Part shown: positions 42,715-51,564 of the stretch, one piece after another | Layout of the letters: every line of letters starts with the position of its first letter | How positions within the stretch are numbered: position 1 is the stretch's first letter | Assembly: GCF_001612685.1 (NCBI RefSeq) | Contig: NZ_BDAY01000078.1 | Coordinates: 1 to 59,448, forward strand | DNA: 59,448 nucleotides | DNA from: Nocardia altamirensis NBRC 108246 | GTDB lineage: Bacteria > Actinomycetota > Actinomycetes > Mycobacteriales > Mycobacteriaceae | Direction: 5' to 3' | Notes under the pieces: model-generated | Seen by the model: the letters and a program-made list of their open reading frames with translations, nothing else | Told to the model about the DNA's origin: nothing | The model's database searches: none | Position numbers and translations under genes: made by a program

Positions 42715-43386
42715 TCACCGTGCCGGGATGCCGAGTTCGGTGAGCAGGAGCCGTACGCGGGTTTCGATTTCTTCGCGGATCGGCCGGATGGTGTCGAGGT
42801 CTTGTCCGGCGGGGTCGTCGAGTGCCCATTCCTCGTAGCGGCGGCCGGGGTAGAGGGGGCAGGCGTCGCCGCAGCCCATGGTGATGATGACGTCGGCGGC
42901 TTGCAGGATTTCTTCGGTCCAGGGTTTGGGGAACTCGCCGGTGATGTCGATGCCGACTTCGCGCATGGCTTCGACTGCGGCAGGGTTGATTTCGTCGCCG
43001 GGTTCGCTGCCGCCGGACCAGGCGACGGCACGGTCGGCGGCGAGGTGGGTGAAGAAGCCGAGGGCCATTTGGGAGCGTCCGGCGTTGTGCGTGCAGAGGA
43101 ACAACACGGTGGGTTTGCCGGTGTGGGCCTTGCCTTCGACGCGGGCGAGGGCGTTGAGGCGTTGGCGGGCAAAGCGTTCGGCCAGTAGTGGCAGGAAGTT
43201 GACGACTGTTGCGCGGCCTGCGAATTGGTCGTAGGAGGAGTGCAGAAATCGTTCGACGGTTTCGATGCCGAAGATGGTGTCGAAGTCGCGTTGCAGGCGG
43301 GTCGCGGCGGTTTTGAGTGCGAGCTTCTGGTCGATGGCGAGGTCGTCACGGACGTGGGTGGCGTGCGCGAGAGGGCTGTCAGTCAT
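42715..43386 (-). CDS. arsC: Arsenate reductase ArsC (low-molecular-weight phosphatase type, extended)
   Basis: A 223-residue enzyme reducing arsenate to arsenite for export. A three-helix N-terminal extension (residues 1-85) precedes an LMW-phosphatase domain. The phosphate-type loop is FLCTHNAGRSQMA with nucleophile Cys98. GCGDACPLYPGRRYEEWAL contributes Cys172 and Cys176, and WALDDPAG holds the conserved DP. The extended form is typical of actinobacterial enzymes thought to use thioredoxin or mycothiol. It is last in the arsR-acr3-arsC operon and starts 16 nt after acr3 ends. Confidence 0.9.
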   Translation of the reverse strand: MTDSPLAHATHVRDDLAIDQKLALKTAATRLQRDFDTIFGIETVERFLHSSYDQFAGRATVVNFLPLLAERFARQRLNALARVEGKAHTGKPTVLFLCTHNAGRSQMALGFFTHLAADRAVAWSGGSEPGDEINPAAVEAMREVGIDITGEFPKPWTEEILQAADVIITMGCGDACPLYPGRRYEEWALDDPAGQDLDTIRPIREEIETRVRLLLTELGIPAR

Positions 43387-43401
43387 TGCGTGTTCCGTTG
43401 T

Positions 43402-44487
43402 TCAGAGGGCGTTCGATGGTGTGGTGGGTAGGAAGCGGTTGCGTAGGGCGAGGGAGACATAGACCAGGCCAACGAGTACGGGGACCTCGATGAGCGGTCC
43501 GACGACTCCCGCGAGGGCTTGGCCGGACGTGGCGCCGTAGGTGGCGATCGCGACGGCGATCGCGAGCTCGAAGTTGTTGCCAGCAGCGGTGAACGCGAGC
43601 GTCGTGGTGCGCTCGTAGCCCAGACCCATGACAGCGCCGAGGAGATAGCCCCCGCCCCACATGATGGCGAAGTAGGCCAGCAGCGGGATGGCGATGCGCA
43701 CCACGTCGAGCGGTTGGGAGGTGATCTGTTTGCCTTGCAGCGCAAAGAGAATCACGATCGTGAACAGCAGCCCGTAGAGCGCCCACGGACCGATGCGCGG
43801 CAGCAGCGTCGACTCGTACCAGGGGCGACCCTTGGCGCGTTCGCCGAGACGACGGGTGAGATATCCAGCGAGCAGCGGGATTCCGAGGAAGATCAGCACG
43901 GATTTCGCGATCTGCCATGGCGAGGTGTCGATGGTGGTTTGTGGCAGGCCGAGCCAGCCGGGCAGCACCGAGAGGTAGAACCAGCCGAGCACGGCGAACA
44001 TGATCACCTGGAATACCGAATTCAGCGCAACCAGCACCGCGGCGGCCTCGCGGTCACCGCAAGCCAGGTCGTTCCAGATGATGACCATCGCGATGCAGCG
44101 GGCCAGTCCGACGATGATCAGCCCGGTCCGGTATTCGGGCAGGTCCGGCAGCAGCAGCCAGGCGAGGGCGAACATCAGCGCGGGGCCGAGCAGCCAGTTC
44201 AGGACCAGCGAACCGATCAACAGTCTGCGGTCGCCGGTGACGGTGTCGAGTCGGTCGTAGCGGACCTTGGCCAGCACCGGATACATCATGATCAGCAACC
44301 CGATCGCGATCGGCAGTGAGATGCCGTCGATCTCGACCGCGCTCAACGCATCACCGAGGCCGGGAACGAGTCGGCCGAGGAGTAGTCCGGCGGCCATCGC
44401 GACGCCGATCCACACCGGCAGGAATCGATCCAGAGTGGAGAGCTTCCCGACGACGCGGCGCCCGGCGGTCGCAGTCTCGACGCTCAC
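43402..44487 (-). CDS. acr3: ACR3-family arsenite efflux permease
   Basis: A 361-residue inner-membrane protein with ten hydrophobic helices. The family signature is LIIVGLARCIAMVIIWNDLA, with Cys131 as the residue known to be essential in ACR3 carriers. FTAAGNNFELAIAVAIATYG and VGPLIEVPVLVGLVYVSLAL contain the conserved Glu residues in the last helices. It exports As(III), driven by the proton gradient. GTG 44487 overlaps the arsR stop (GTGA), so the two are translationally coupled. Confidence 0.93.
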   Translation of the reverse strand: MSVETATAGRRVVGKLSTLDRFLPVWIGVAMAAGLLLGRLVPGLGDALSAVEIDGISLPIAIGLLIMMYPVLAKVRYDRLDTVTGDRRLLIGSLVLNWLLGPALMFALAWLLLPDLPEYRTGLIIVGLARCIAMVIIWNDLACGDREAAAVLVALNSVFQVIMFAVLGWFYLSVLPGWLGLPQTTIDTSPWQIAKSVLIFLGIPLLAGYLTRRLGERAKGRPWYESTLLPRIGPWALYGLLFTIVILFALQGKQITSQPLDVVRIAIPLLAYFAIMWGGGYLLGAVMGLGYERTTTLAFTAAGNNFELAIAVAIATYGATSGQALAGVVGPLIEVPVLVGLVYVSLALRNRFLPTTPSNAL

Positions 44488-44855
44488 GCGTGCACGCTCG
44501 CGCCGCTTTCGATCAGCAAGGCATCCGAGAGCTGTTGCAGCGCTTCAGGAACCACCTTGTAGTACACCCATGACGCGCGCCGCTCACTGATCAGAAGACC
44601 GGCCTCCCGCAGCACTTTCAAGTGATGGGAAATTGTGGGTTGGCTGATGTCGAATCCATCGGACACGTCGCAGACGCACGCTTCCTGGCCCGCGCGAGAG
44701 GCGATCGAACTCAGCAGCCGCAGCCGTACAGGATCGGCCAACGCCTTGAACACTGACGCCAACTGTGCCGCATCCCCGGTTGTGAGCGGCTTTTTCGCCA
44801 ACGGGGCGGCCGAACACGCCTGGGTCGGTGTGATCGTTAGCTCTGACTTCGACAT
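44484..44855 (-). CDS. arsR: ArsR-type arsenite-responsive repressor
   Basis: A 123-residue ArsR/SmtB repressor. ADPVRLRLLSSIASRAGQEA then CVCDVSDGFDISQPTISHHL show the winged helix with the As(III) site Cys60-Val-Cys62, as in the E. coli ELCVCDL motif. KVLREAGLLISERRASWVYY is the wing. Cys14 could supply the third thiolate. Binding of arsenite would release the operator just upstream. ATG 44855 has no ribosome-binding site, so the transcript may be leaderless. It is first in the arsR-acr3-arsC operon. Confidence 0.92.
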   Translation of the reverse strand: MSKSELTITPTQACSAAPLAKKPLTTGDAAQLASVFKALADPVRLRLLSSIASRAGQEACVCDVSDGFDISQPTISHHLKVLREAGLLISERRASWVYYKVVPEALQQLSDALLIESGASVHA

Positions 44856-44880
44856 GTATCGATATTGACAGTTATCAATG
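44856..44880. promoter_or_regulatory. Operator/promoter of the arsR-acr3-arsC operon
   Basis: On the minus strand the sequence reads CATTGATAACTGTCAATATC immediately before the arsR start. It contains TTGATA and TCAA half-sites of the kind bound by ArsR proteins and a possible -10. The absence of a ribosome-binding site suggests a leaderless start. Confidence 0.5.
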
Positions 44881-44921
44881 CCGTGGGCAAGCGAACATCG
44901 AGTGAACGACCAGCGTGACGC

Positions 44922-45788
44922 TCAGTTGACCGGGCTGCGGCGTTCGAGGAACACGGTGTCGCGCCATACGCCGTCGCGCTGGGCGATGCGGTCACGCAAT
45001 CCGACGGTGCGGTAGCCCGCGGAGTGGTGCAGGGCGATGCTGGCGCGGTTCTCCGGGAAGATCGAGGTCTGCAACGTCCACAGTCCGGCTTCGTCGGCGG
45101 CGATGACTTGCTTGTGCAGCAACGCTTTTCCGACACCGCGACCACGCATGCCCTCGGTGACGTACACCGAGTTCTCGGCGACACCGCCGTAGCACTCGCG
45201 TGCCGACACCGGGCTCAGGGCCGCCCATCCCGCGATGGTGCCGTCGATCTCGGCGATCCAGCGGTGCTCGGGAAGCCATTGTGCGTCAAGGGATTCGCGG
45301 TCAGGGACTTCGGTGGCGAAAGTGGCGTTGCCGGTGGCGATTCCTTCGTCGTAGATACGACGCACGTCGTCCCAGTCGTCGTCGGTCATCGCGCGCACGC
45401 TCACGTCGGCGGGCAGGTTGTCGGGGCAGCACGGCAGCGGAGTGAGCACACCCATCACCGCGTCGGCGGCATGCGGCAGGCCGGTGCAGCAGGCCGGGTT
45501 CACCACCACGACGGTGGAGGTGCGGTCTTTGTGGACGCGCACGAAACCGACCTCGGCGAGCTTTCGGACGTGATGTGAGGCGGTCGGCTGGCCGACGCCG
45601 ACCAGTTCGGCCAACTCGCCAACGGTGATTCCGGCCGGGCGGGAGGCAACCTGATGCAGCAGCCGGACCCGAGTCGGATCGGCCAGGCACGCGAACCATC
45701 CCGCATAGGTGGTTGCGTCCGACACCGCCAGGGCGTCGACCCGATCGGCGGCCGAGCCGCGCACGACCGGCATGTCCAGCGAAGTCAT
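44922..45788 (-). CDS. ArsR repressor fused to a GNAT acetyltransferase (ArsN-like)
   Basis: A 288-residue fusion. Residues 20-125 are an ArsR winged helix (TYAGWFACLADPTRVRLLHQ, VGVGQPTASHHVRKLAEVGF). Cysteine pairs C100-C101 and C120-C121 (NPACCTGL, PLPCCPDN) lie at its end, where some ArsR proteins bind As(III). Residues 129-280 are a GNAT domain (VRAMTDDDWDDVRRIYDEGI then ATGNATFATEVP, and GMRGRGVGKALLHKQVIAAD) of the phosphinothricin-acetyltransferase type. ArsN1 enzymes of that type acetylate arsinothricin. ATG 45788 is chosen because the operators lie just upstream. The protein may sense arsenic and modify an organoarsenical; this is inferred. Confidence 0.88.
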   Translation of the reverse strand: MTSLDMPVVRGSAADRVDALAVSDATTYAGWFACLADPTRVRLLHQVASRPAGITVGELAELVGVGQPTASHHVRKLAEVGFVRVHKDRTSTVVVVNPACCTGLPHAADAVMGVLTPLPCCPDNLPADVSVRAMTDDDWDDVRRIYDEGIATGNATFATEVPDRESLDAQWLPEHRWIAEIDGTIAGWAALSPVSARECYGGVAENSVYVTEGMRGRGVGKALLHKQVIAADEAGLWTLQTSIFPENRASIALHHSAGYRTVGLRDRIAQRDGVWRDTVFLERRSPVN

Positions 45789-45799
45789 ACGCACACTAT

Positions 45800-45872
45800 A
45801 TCGACGATCATCGATGGTTGCATTCATCGACAACCGTCGATACAGTCCTCTCATTGATCGATGAGTGTCGAT
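45800..45872. promoter_or_regulatory. Three operators ATCGAY-N4-RTCGAT in the divergent ars promoter
   Basis: ATCGAC-N4-ATCGAT at 45800-45815, ATCGAC-N4-GTCGAT at 45826-45841 and ATCGAT-N4-GTCGAT at 45857-45872 share one consensus. They fill the gap between the ArsR-acetyltransferase fusion and the flavoprotein operon, so the fusion protein probably represses both directions. Confidence 0.8.
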
Positions 45873-45886
45873 GAAAGGAACTTGTG

Positions 45887-47260
45887 ATGGTGAACGACCT
45901 GCCCGTCGTCGTGGTCGGTGCTGGACCGATCGGCCTGGCCGCCGCTGCCGAACTGCGCGAACGCGGGTTGATTCCGTTGGTGTTCGAACGTGGTGATACC
46001 GCGGGCGCGGCGATCGCGGAGTGGAACCACGTGCGGCTGTTCTCCCGATGGGCCGAGCTCATCGCCCCGGCCGCCCGCCGACTCCTCGGTGCAACGGACT
46101 GGGCCGTGCCCGACGCGGACACCTACCCCACCGGGCAGGAATGGGTTCGCGACTATCTCGCCCCGCTGGCCACCGCCCTCGGCGACAACGTCGTTCACCT
46201 CGGGGTCGAGGTGACCGGAGTCGCGCGACGAGGCCGAGACCGGATCGTGGACGCAGGCCGCGACACCGAACCACTCTCGGTACACCTGCGCCGAGCCGAC
46301 GGCAGCGAAGACCGAGTGCTCGCCCAAGCGGTCATCGACGCCTCGGGCACCTGGACCACCCCCAATCCCCTCGGCGGAGAAGGACTTCCGGCCATCGGCG
46401 AGTCCACGGCGCGGGTGATCGAGTACCGGTTTCCCGATCTCGGCGACGCTGCGATCCGCACCCGCTATGCCGGGAAGCACACGGTGATCGCGGGTAGTGG
46501 GCATTCGGCGTTGACCGCGATCGTCGCTCTCGCCGGACTCGCCGAGCAGGAACCGGAGACACGGCTGAGCTGGGTGCTGCGCCGCGGCGAGGTCGGTTCC
46601 ACCTTCGGCGGCGGCGACACCGACCAACTGCCCGCCCGCGGCGCACTCGGGCTGCGCGCGAAAGCCGCGGTCGAAGCTGGCCTGCTGCGCGTCGTCACCG
46701 GATTCCGTACCGCCGCAGTCGAACCCGCTCAGGACGGGACGGTGGTGCTGGTTTCCGATACCGGCCAGCGCCTCGAGGGTGCGGATCGGGTGGTCGCGCT
46801 GACCGGGTTCCGCCCGGACCTGACGTGGCTCTCGGAGGTCCGCCTCGCCCTTGACCCGGTCCTGCAAGCGCCGGTGCAGTTGGCGCCGTTGATCGATCCG
46901 AACGTGCACTCCTGCGGCACGGTCTACCCGCATGGAGTGAAAGAACTTTCCCATCCTGAACCCGGGTTGTTCCTGGCCGGAATGAAAAGCTACGGGCGCG
47001 CGCCGACGTTCCTGGCGATGACCGGTTATGAACAGGTTCGCTCCATCGCCGCCGCACTCGCCGGAGACCACGAGGGCGCCGAGCGCGTCGAGCTGGTGCT
47101 GCCCGAAACCGGAGTCTGCGGTGGCGCAGGGGTTTTCGACACCGTCGGTGCGCAAGCCGGCAGCGGCGGCTGTTGCGGCGGGGGTCCGTCAGAACCGCAC
47201 GAGTTGTCGTTGTCCGCGCCGGTCGCGATCAAGGAATTGAACCTGACTCCTACGCACTGA
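45887..47260 (+). CDS. FAD/NAD(P)-binding oxidoreductase of the second ars operon
   Basis: A 457-residue flavoprotein. DLPVVVVGAGPIGLAAAAEL is the FAD site and KHTVIAGSGHSALTAIVAL is the NAD(P) site, the two-dinucleotide layout of thioredoxin-reductase-like and flavin-monooxygenase-like enzymes. GADRVVALTGFRPDLTWL is the conserved ATG-type motif. The C-terminus has an unusual Cys-rich stretch (PETGVCGGAGVF, GSGGCCGGGPS) that could bind As(III). GAAAGGAA lies 6 nt before ATG 45887. It is first in an operon with an MFS exporter and an ArsO-like enzyme. The reaction is unknown; arsenic or organoarsenical oxidation or reduction is inferred from context. Confidence 0.8.
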   Translation: MVNDLPVVVVGAGPIGLAAAAELRERGLIPLVFERGDTAGAAIAEWNHVRLFSRWAELIAPAARRLLGATDWAVPDADTYPTGQEWVRDYLAPLATALGDNVVHLGVEVTGVARRGRDRIVDAGRDTEPLSVHLRRADGSEDRVLAQAVIDASGTWTTPNPLGGEGLPAIGESTARVIEYRFPDLGDAAIRTRYAGKHTVIAGSGHSALTAIVALAGLAEQEPETRLSWVLRRGEVGSTFGGGDTDQLPARGALGLRAKAAVEAGLLRVVTGFRTAAVEPAQDGTVVLVSDTGQRLEGADRVVALTGFRPDLTWLSEVRLALDPVLQAPVQLAPLIDPNVHSCGTVYPHGVKELSHPEPGLFLAGMKSYGRAPTFLAMTGYEQVRSIAAALAGDHEGAERVELVLPETGVCGGAGVFDTVGAQAGSGGCCGGGPSEPHELSLSAPVAIKELNLTPTH

Positions 47261-47271
47261 AACCGCGAGCG

Positions 47272-48492
47272 ATGCAGACTGTTTCAGTGTCATCAGCATC
47301 CGCTGCTTCGGGATTGCGGCGAGTGCTGGTTGTCCTGTGCGTCACCGAGATCACCAGCTGGGGAATCCTGTTCTACGCCTTCCCCGTTCTGCTCGGGCAC
47401 ATCCACGCCGACACCGGCTGGACCGACACCGCCCTCACCGCCGCCTTCTCCGCCGGGCAACTCGTCGCCGCGCTGGTCGGCATCCCGGTCGGGCGGTGGC
47501 TCGACCGCCACGGTCCACGCGCGGTGATGACCGCGGGCTCGATGTTGGCGATACCCGCGCTGATCGTCGTGGCGACCGCACCAACTCTGGTGTGGTTCTT
47601 CATCGGCTGGCTGCTGGTCGGGGTCGCGATGGGTGCGGTGCTCTACCCACCTGCCTTCGCCGCCCTGACCCGCTGGCACGGCCCCAATCGGGTCCGCGCG
47701 CTCACCGTGCTCACCCTCGCGGCCGGATTCGCCTCCACCGTCTTCGCGCCCTTGACCGCAGCGCTGTCGGCGCATCTTGATTGGCGCACAACATATCTCG
47801 TCCTCGCTGGCCTGCTGGCGGTAGTGACCGTGCCGGGACACTGGTTCGGGCTCGGGCTTGCCTGGCCAGCTCCAGAACTTGAACCCGACCACGCCGACCA
47901 CGCCCCGGCGGGTACTACCGCCCGCAGCCCGGCGTTCCTGGCGTTGGCGATCACGTTGAGCGTCACGGGATTTGCGTCCTTCGCCGCGATCGTCACCCTG
48001 GTTCCGCTGTTGACCGAACGCGGACTCGATGTCGGCCTGGCCGCGATTGCGCTCGGCCTCGGTGGCGCCGGACAGGTCGCGAGCCGCCTGGGCTACTCCG
48101 CCTTCGCCGCACGCACCAGCCTGCGCACCCGCACCCTGGTGATCCTGCTCGCCATCGCCACGACCACCATCGCGCTCGGGATCTTCACCACCGCAGCAGC
48201 TTTGGTTGCCGTCGCGATCGTCGCCGGGATGGCACGCGGAGTGTTCACGCTGCTGCAAGCCACCGCCGTCACCGACCGCTGGGGCACCACCCATTACGGC
48301 CACCTCACCGCACTGCTGTCCGCGCCCATGACCGTCAGCCTGGCCCTGGCACCCTTCGGCGCCACCGCGCTCGCGACCGTTGTCGGCGGCTACCCGCACG
48401 CGTTCATCATCCTCGGCGTGCTCGCCGCTGTCGCTGCTCTGGTCTCGCTGGTCAGCATCCCCACATCTACTCCGAAGGAACACCACTCATGA
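47272..48492 (+). CDS. Major facilitator superfamily exporter
   Basis: A 406-residue MFS transporter with 12 hydrophobic helices. VLVVLCVTEITSWGILFYAF is helix 1, and GIPVGRWLDRHGPRAVMTAG carries the loop 2-3 signature (GxxxDRxGxR). Further helices include LVWFFIGWLLVGVAMGAVLY. Family members of this type occur in ars operons as arsenical exporters. ATG 47272 starts 11 nt after the preceding stop, and its own stop overlaps the next start (ATGA). It most likely exports the product of the adjacent enzymes; the substrate is inferred. Confidence 0.88.
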   Translation: MQTVSVSSASAASGLRRVLVVLCVTEITSWGILFYAFPVLLGHIHADTGWTDTALTAAFSAGQLVAALVGIPVGRWLDRHGPRAVMTAGSMLAIPALIVVATAPTLVWFFIGWLLVGVAMGAVLYPPAFAALTRWHGPNRVRALTVLTLAAGFASTVFAPLTAALSAHLDWRTTYLVLAGLLAVVTVPGHWFGLGLAWPAPELEPDHADHAPAGTTARSPAFLALAITLSVTGFASFAAIVTLVPLLTERGLDVGLAAIALGLGGAGQVASRLGYSAFAARTSLRTRTLVILLAIATTTIALGIFTTAAALVAVAIVAGMARGVFTLLQATAVTDRWGTTHYGHLTALLSAPMTVSLALAPFGATALATVVGGYPHAFIILGVLAAVAALVSLVSIPTSTPKEHHS

Positions 48493-49556
48493 TCGACGCG
48501 ATCGTCATCGGCGCAGGCCAATCCGGACTCGTCACCGCCAGCACCCTGCTCGACCGTCATATCACCCCGATCGTGCTCGAATCCGGGCCCGAACCCGTTG
48601 GCTCCTGGCCGCGCTACTACGACAGCCTCACCCTGTTCTCCCCCGCCCAACACAGCACGCTGCCCGGACTATCGTTCCCCGCCGACCCCGACCACTATCC
48701 CCTTCGCGACGAAGTCATCGACTACCTACGCCAGTACGCTGCCGATCTCGACGCCGACATCCGCACCAACACCGCCGTCACCGGAGTCGAAACCCACCCC
48801 GACACCGGATTCCTCGTCCACACCAACACCGGCCAGACCCTGCACACTGCCGGAATCGTCGCCGCCACAGGATCATTCAACAACCCGCACATACCCGAGC
48901 TGCCCGGACAACACACCTTCACCGGCAACACCCTCCATGTTGGCGACTATCGAAACCCCAACCCCTATGCAGGACAACGCATCATCGTTGTCGGCGCGGG
49001 CAACTCCGCCATCCAGATCGCCTACGAACTCGCCGAGGTGGCCACCGTCACTCTCGCCACCCACCACCCGATCAACTTCTTACCCCAACACCGCGACGGC
49101 CGCGACATCCACCACTGGCTCGTCACCACCGGCTTCGACCGGCTCCCACCCGAATGGCTCATCCGCTACGTCGGCGGCACCCTTGTCCTCGACACCGGAA
49201 TATATCGGAATGCCCTCGACACCGGTCGCCTCGACCGACGGCCCATGTTCACCAGCTTCGACACCGACACCGTCACCTGGCCCGACGACACCCGCGAACA
49301 CGTCGACACCGTCATTTTCGCCACCGGCTACCGCCCCAACCTCTCTTACCTCGAACGACTCGGCACGCTCCACGATGGCTATCCGCTGCACTCCGCGGGC
49401 GTCTCGACGACCCACCCCGGCTTGGTCTACCTCGGTCTCGAATTTCAGCGCAGCTTCTCCTCCAACACGCTGCGCGGAGTCCACCGCGACGCCGAACACG
49501 TCGTCACCGCCCTCACTGCGCACATCCACCGGGCACCGGCTGCCGTCGGATTGTGA
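48489..49556 (+). CDS. ArsO-like flavin-binding monooxygenase
   Basis: A 355-residue flavoprotein. IDAIVIGAGQSGLVTASTLL is the FAD GxGxSG site, GPEPVGSWPRYYDSLTLFSP is the conserved W-xx-RY-DSL-FSP block of ArsO-like proteins, and RIIVVGAGNSAIQIAYELAE is the NADPH site. VIFATGYRPNLSYLERLG is the ATGY motif. ArsO proteins are found only in ars operons but their reaction is not settled. ATG 48489 overlaps the MFS stop (ATGA). Together with the gene at 45887 it gives this operon two distinct flavoenzymes. Confidence 0.88.
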   Translation: MIDAIVIGAGQSGLVTASTLLDRHITPIVLESGPEPVGSWPRYYDSLTLFSPAQHSTLPGLSFPADPDHYPLRDEVIDYLRQYAADLDADIRTNTAVTGVETHPDTGFLVHTNTGQTLHTAGIVAATGSFNNPHIPELPGQHTFTGNTLHVGDYRNPNPYAGQRIIVVGAGNSAIQIAYELAEVATVTLATHHPINFLPQHRDGRDIHHWLVTTGFDRLPPEWLIRYVGGTLVLDTGIYRNALDTGRLDRRPMFTSFDTDTVTWPDDTREHVDTVIFATGYRPNLSYLERLGTLHDGYPLHSAGVSTTHPGLVYLGLEFQRSFSSNTLRGVHRDAEHVVTALTAHIHRAPAAVGL

Positions 49557-49571
49557 ACGTAGGGGCGTGCG

Positions 49572-50477
49572 TCAGGAGTGGTCGACCGAGGACTTGATCG
49601 GGTCGTCGACGCTGGTCGGTGCAGGCTGGCGGCTGGTGGGCGGCAACGGAACGTCCGCAGTCAGCCGGTCGACGAGAAAGGCGAGGATCTCGTCGCGGGC
49701 CGCGGCCGTCGGCTCCCCCGCCGCATCGACCAGATGCGCGGTGACCACGCTGTGTGGGCAGCCGACGATCTGTGAGAAGAACGGCGGCGGACTGGGATTC
49801 GCGGCCTCGGCCGGTAGCACTCGCGGCTCGAACCGCGGGCCGAGCGCCGCGGCGTAGGCGGCGAAACGCTGCGCGGTGCAGAAGCGGTCGCCCTCGAAGC
49901 GATAGGCGCGCACGACGAGATCATCGCGATCGAGTCGCTCCCGCACGGCCGCGAGCTCATCGGGCGAAATCTCCAGTCCGCCAGGCTCATCCAGCGGCAG
50001 CGACGGCTGGCACAGCACCGGTGCCAGCATCACGGGCTCGAGCATCATGGTGAGCGCGAAATTCCCGGTGAAGCACATGCCCAGTGCGCCGACGCCGAGA
50101 CCGCCGCATTCACGATGGGCCATGGCTGCCAGCGCACGCAGCCACACAGCGACCGGACTGGACTTGCCCGCGCCGAAAGCCCGGAATTCCGCGCTGACGC
50201 AGGCTCGTTTGAAGACTTCCACGCCGGCCTCCGCCTCCGGATAGGCGCCGTCGCGGCCGAACAGTGACGGCAGATAGACGGTGAGCCCGGCGTCACGCAC
50301 CCAGCGGGCGAAGCGCGCCACATCGGGACTGATGCCGGGCATTTCCGCCATGACGATGACCGCCGGGCCGATGCCGCTGACGTACACCGTGCGGGCTACT
50401 CCGTCGAGCGTGATCGTCCGGGGTGTGAAGTCGGCGAGGTCGTCGTCGAGGGAATCCTGCGGAAGAGGTTGCTGCAC
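49572..50477 (-). CDS. Dienelactone hydrolase family protein
   Basis: A 301-residue alpha/beta hydrolase. GPAVIVMAEMPGISPDVARF is the first strand and oxyanion segment. GVGALGMCFTGNFALTMMLE is the nucleophile elbow with Cys (GxCxxG), typical of dienelactone hydrolases. The His is in GCPHSVVTAH and the acid is probably an Asp in the preceding strand (AYRFEGDRFC). The C-terminal 40 residues are disordered. It hydrolyses an unknown ester or lactone. GTG or ATG near 50477 is the start. It is divergent from the GlxA-type regulator at 50551, which may control it. Confidence 0.85.
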   Translation of the reverse strand: MQQPLPQDSLDDDLADFTPRTITLDGVARTVYVSGIGPAVIVMAEMPGISPDVARFARWVRDAGLTVYLPSLFGRDGAYPEAEAGVEVFKRACVSAEFRAFGAGKSSPVAVWLRALAAMAHRECGGLGVGALGMCFTGNFALTMMLEPVMLAPVLCQPSLPLDEPGGLEISPDELAAVRERLDRDDLVVRAYRFEGDRFCTAQRFAAYAAALGPRFEPRVLPAEAANPSPPPFFSQIVGCPHSVVTAHLVDAAGEPTAAARDEILAFLVDRLTADVPLPPTSRQPAPTSVDDPIKSSVDHS

Positions 50478-50550
50478 ACCCCAACCCTGCCGCAGCAGGT
50501 CAGCGCACCACTATTGGCAGGATCGCCACTTTTCGGTCTAATCTCGCCAC

Positions 50551-51564
50551 ATGATTACCCACCTTCCGCTGGACGGTGTGCTCGAAGGTGCACTCGGCCT
50601 CGGTATCGACATCGTCGACACAGCAGCCGGGATCGCCGGTGACGCGACGGGCGGGCGGCTGCAGCAGCGCGTCGCATCACTCGACGGGCAGCCGGTCCGA
50701 TCCAGCCGTGGGCGGCTGATCAGTGTCGACACCGAAACCCCGCTCGGCGCAGCGGAATTCGAACCCGGCGATATCCTGGTGCTGCCGGGGCCGTCCGCGT
50801 CCACCGAAGCGCGTGTCGAGGAACTGCTGACCTCACCCCAGACCATGCAGGCCGTCGAAATCATCCGGCGTGCCGCCGATTCCGGCGCCACGGTAGCTGC
50901 CTCCTGCTCGGCTGTCTTCGTGCTCGCAGCCTCGGGTCTGCTGTCTGGCCGGGCCGCCACCACCACATGGTGGCTGGCGCCACTGCTGGCCCGCCGCTTC
51001 CCCGATGTCACCGTGCACTCCGATCGCATGGTGGTCGACAGCGGCGCAATCCTCACCGCCGGTGCAGCTTTCGCCCACACAGATCTACTGCTGGCGCTGG
51101 TCGCCCGCCTCGGCGGCGGCGCACTGGCCGAGCAGGTCGGTCACTACCTGGTGCTCGATGCCCGCATGTCGCAGTCGCGCTACATGGTGCTAGAGCACCT
51201 ACGCGCCACCGACCCAGTGCTGCGCGCCGTGCAACAGCACGTCCACGCCAACCTGCACCGACAACTATCGCTCGACGAATTAGCCAGTGCCGCATCGGTT
51301 TCTCCACGCACCCTGACCCGCCGCATCCGCGACCGAGCCGGCGTCTCCCCCACCCACTACGTTCATCGCCTCCGAGTCGGGCAAGCAGCCACCCTACTCA
51401 CAACCACCCACGAACCCGTCGACGCGATCGCAGGCGCAGTGGGTTACGCCGATCCGTCAGCCTTCCGACGCATCTACCGCAGACACACCGGCGAAACACC
51501 GACCGCCACCCGCACCCGCGCAACCGAATGCTCGACACCGAGCAGAGCCGCCGCCTCCTCATAG
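50551..51564 (+). CDS. GlxA-family AraC-type transcriptional regulator
   Basis: A 337-residue regulator. Residues 1-190 are a DJ-1/PfpI-like domain (LEGALGLGIDIVDTAAGIAG, VAASCSAVFVLAASGLLSGR). The Cys at the nucleophile elbow (SCS) suggests ligand or redox sensing. Residues 225-325 are an AraC helix-turn-helix pair (SLDELASAASVSPRTLTRRI and AIAGAVGYADPSAFRRIYRR with the conserved HTGETPT). GlxA-type regulators often control an adjacent hydrolase or amidase. Here the divergent dienelactone hydrolase starts 73 nt away. Confidence 0.92.
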   Translation: MITHLPLDGVLEGALGLGIDIVDTAAGIAGDATGGRLQQRVASLDGQPVRSSRGRLISVDTETPLGAAEFEPGDILVLPGPSASTEARVEELLTSPQTMQAVEIIRRAADSGATVAASCSAVFVLAASGLLSGRAATTTWWLAPLLARRFPDVTVHSDRMVVDSGAILTAGAAFAHTDLLLALVARLGGGALAEQVGHYLVLDARMSQSRYMVLEHLRATDPVLRAVQQHVHANLHRQLSLDELASAASVSPRTLTRRIRDRAGVSPTHYVHRLRVGQAATLLTTTHEPVDAIAGAVGYADPSAFRRIYRRHTGETPTATRTRATECSTPSRAAASS

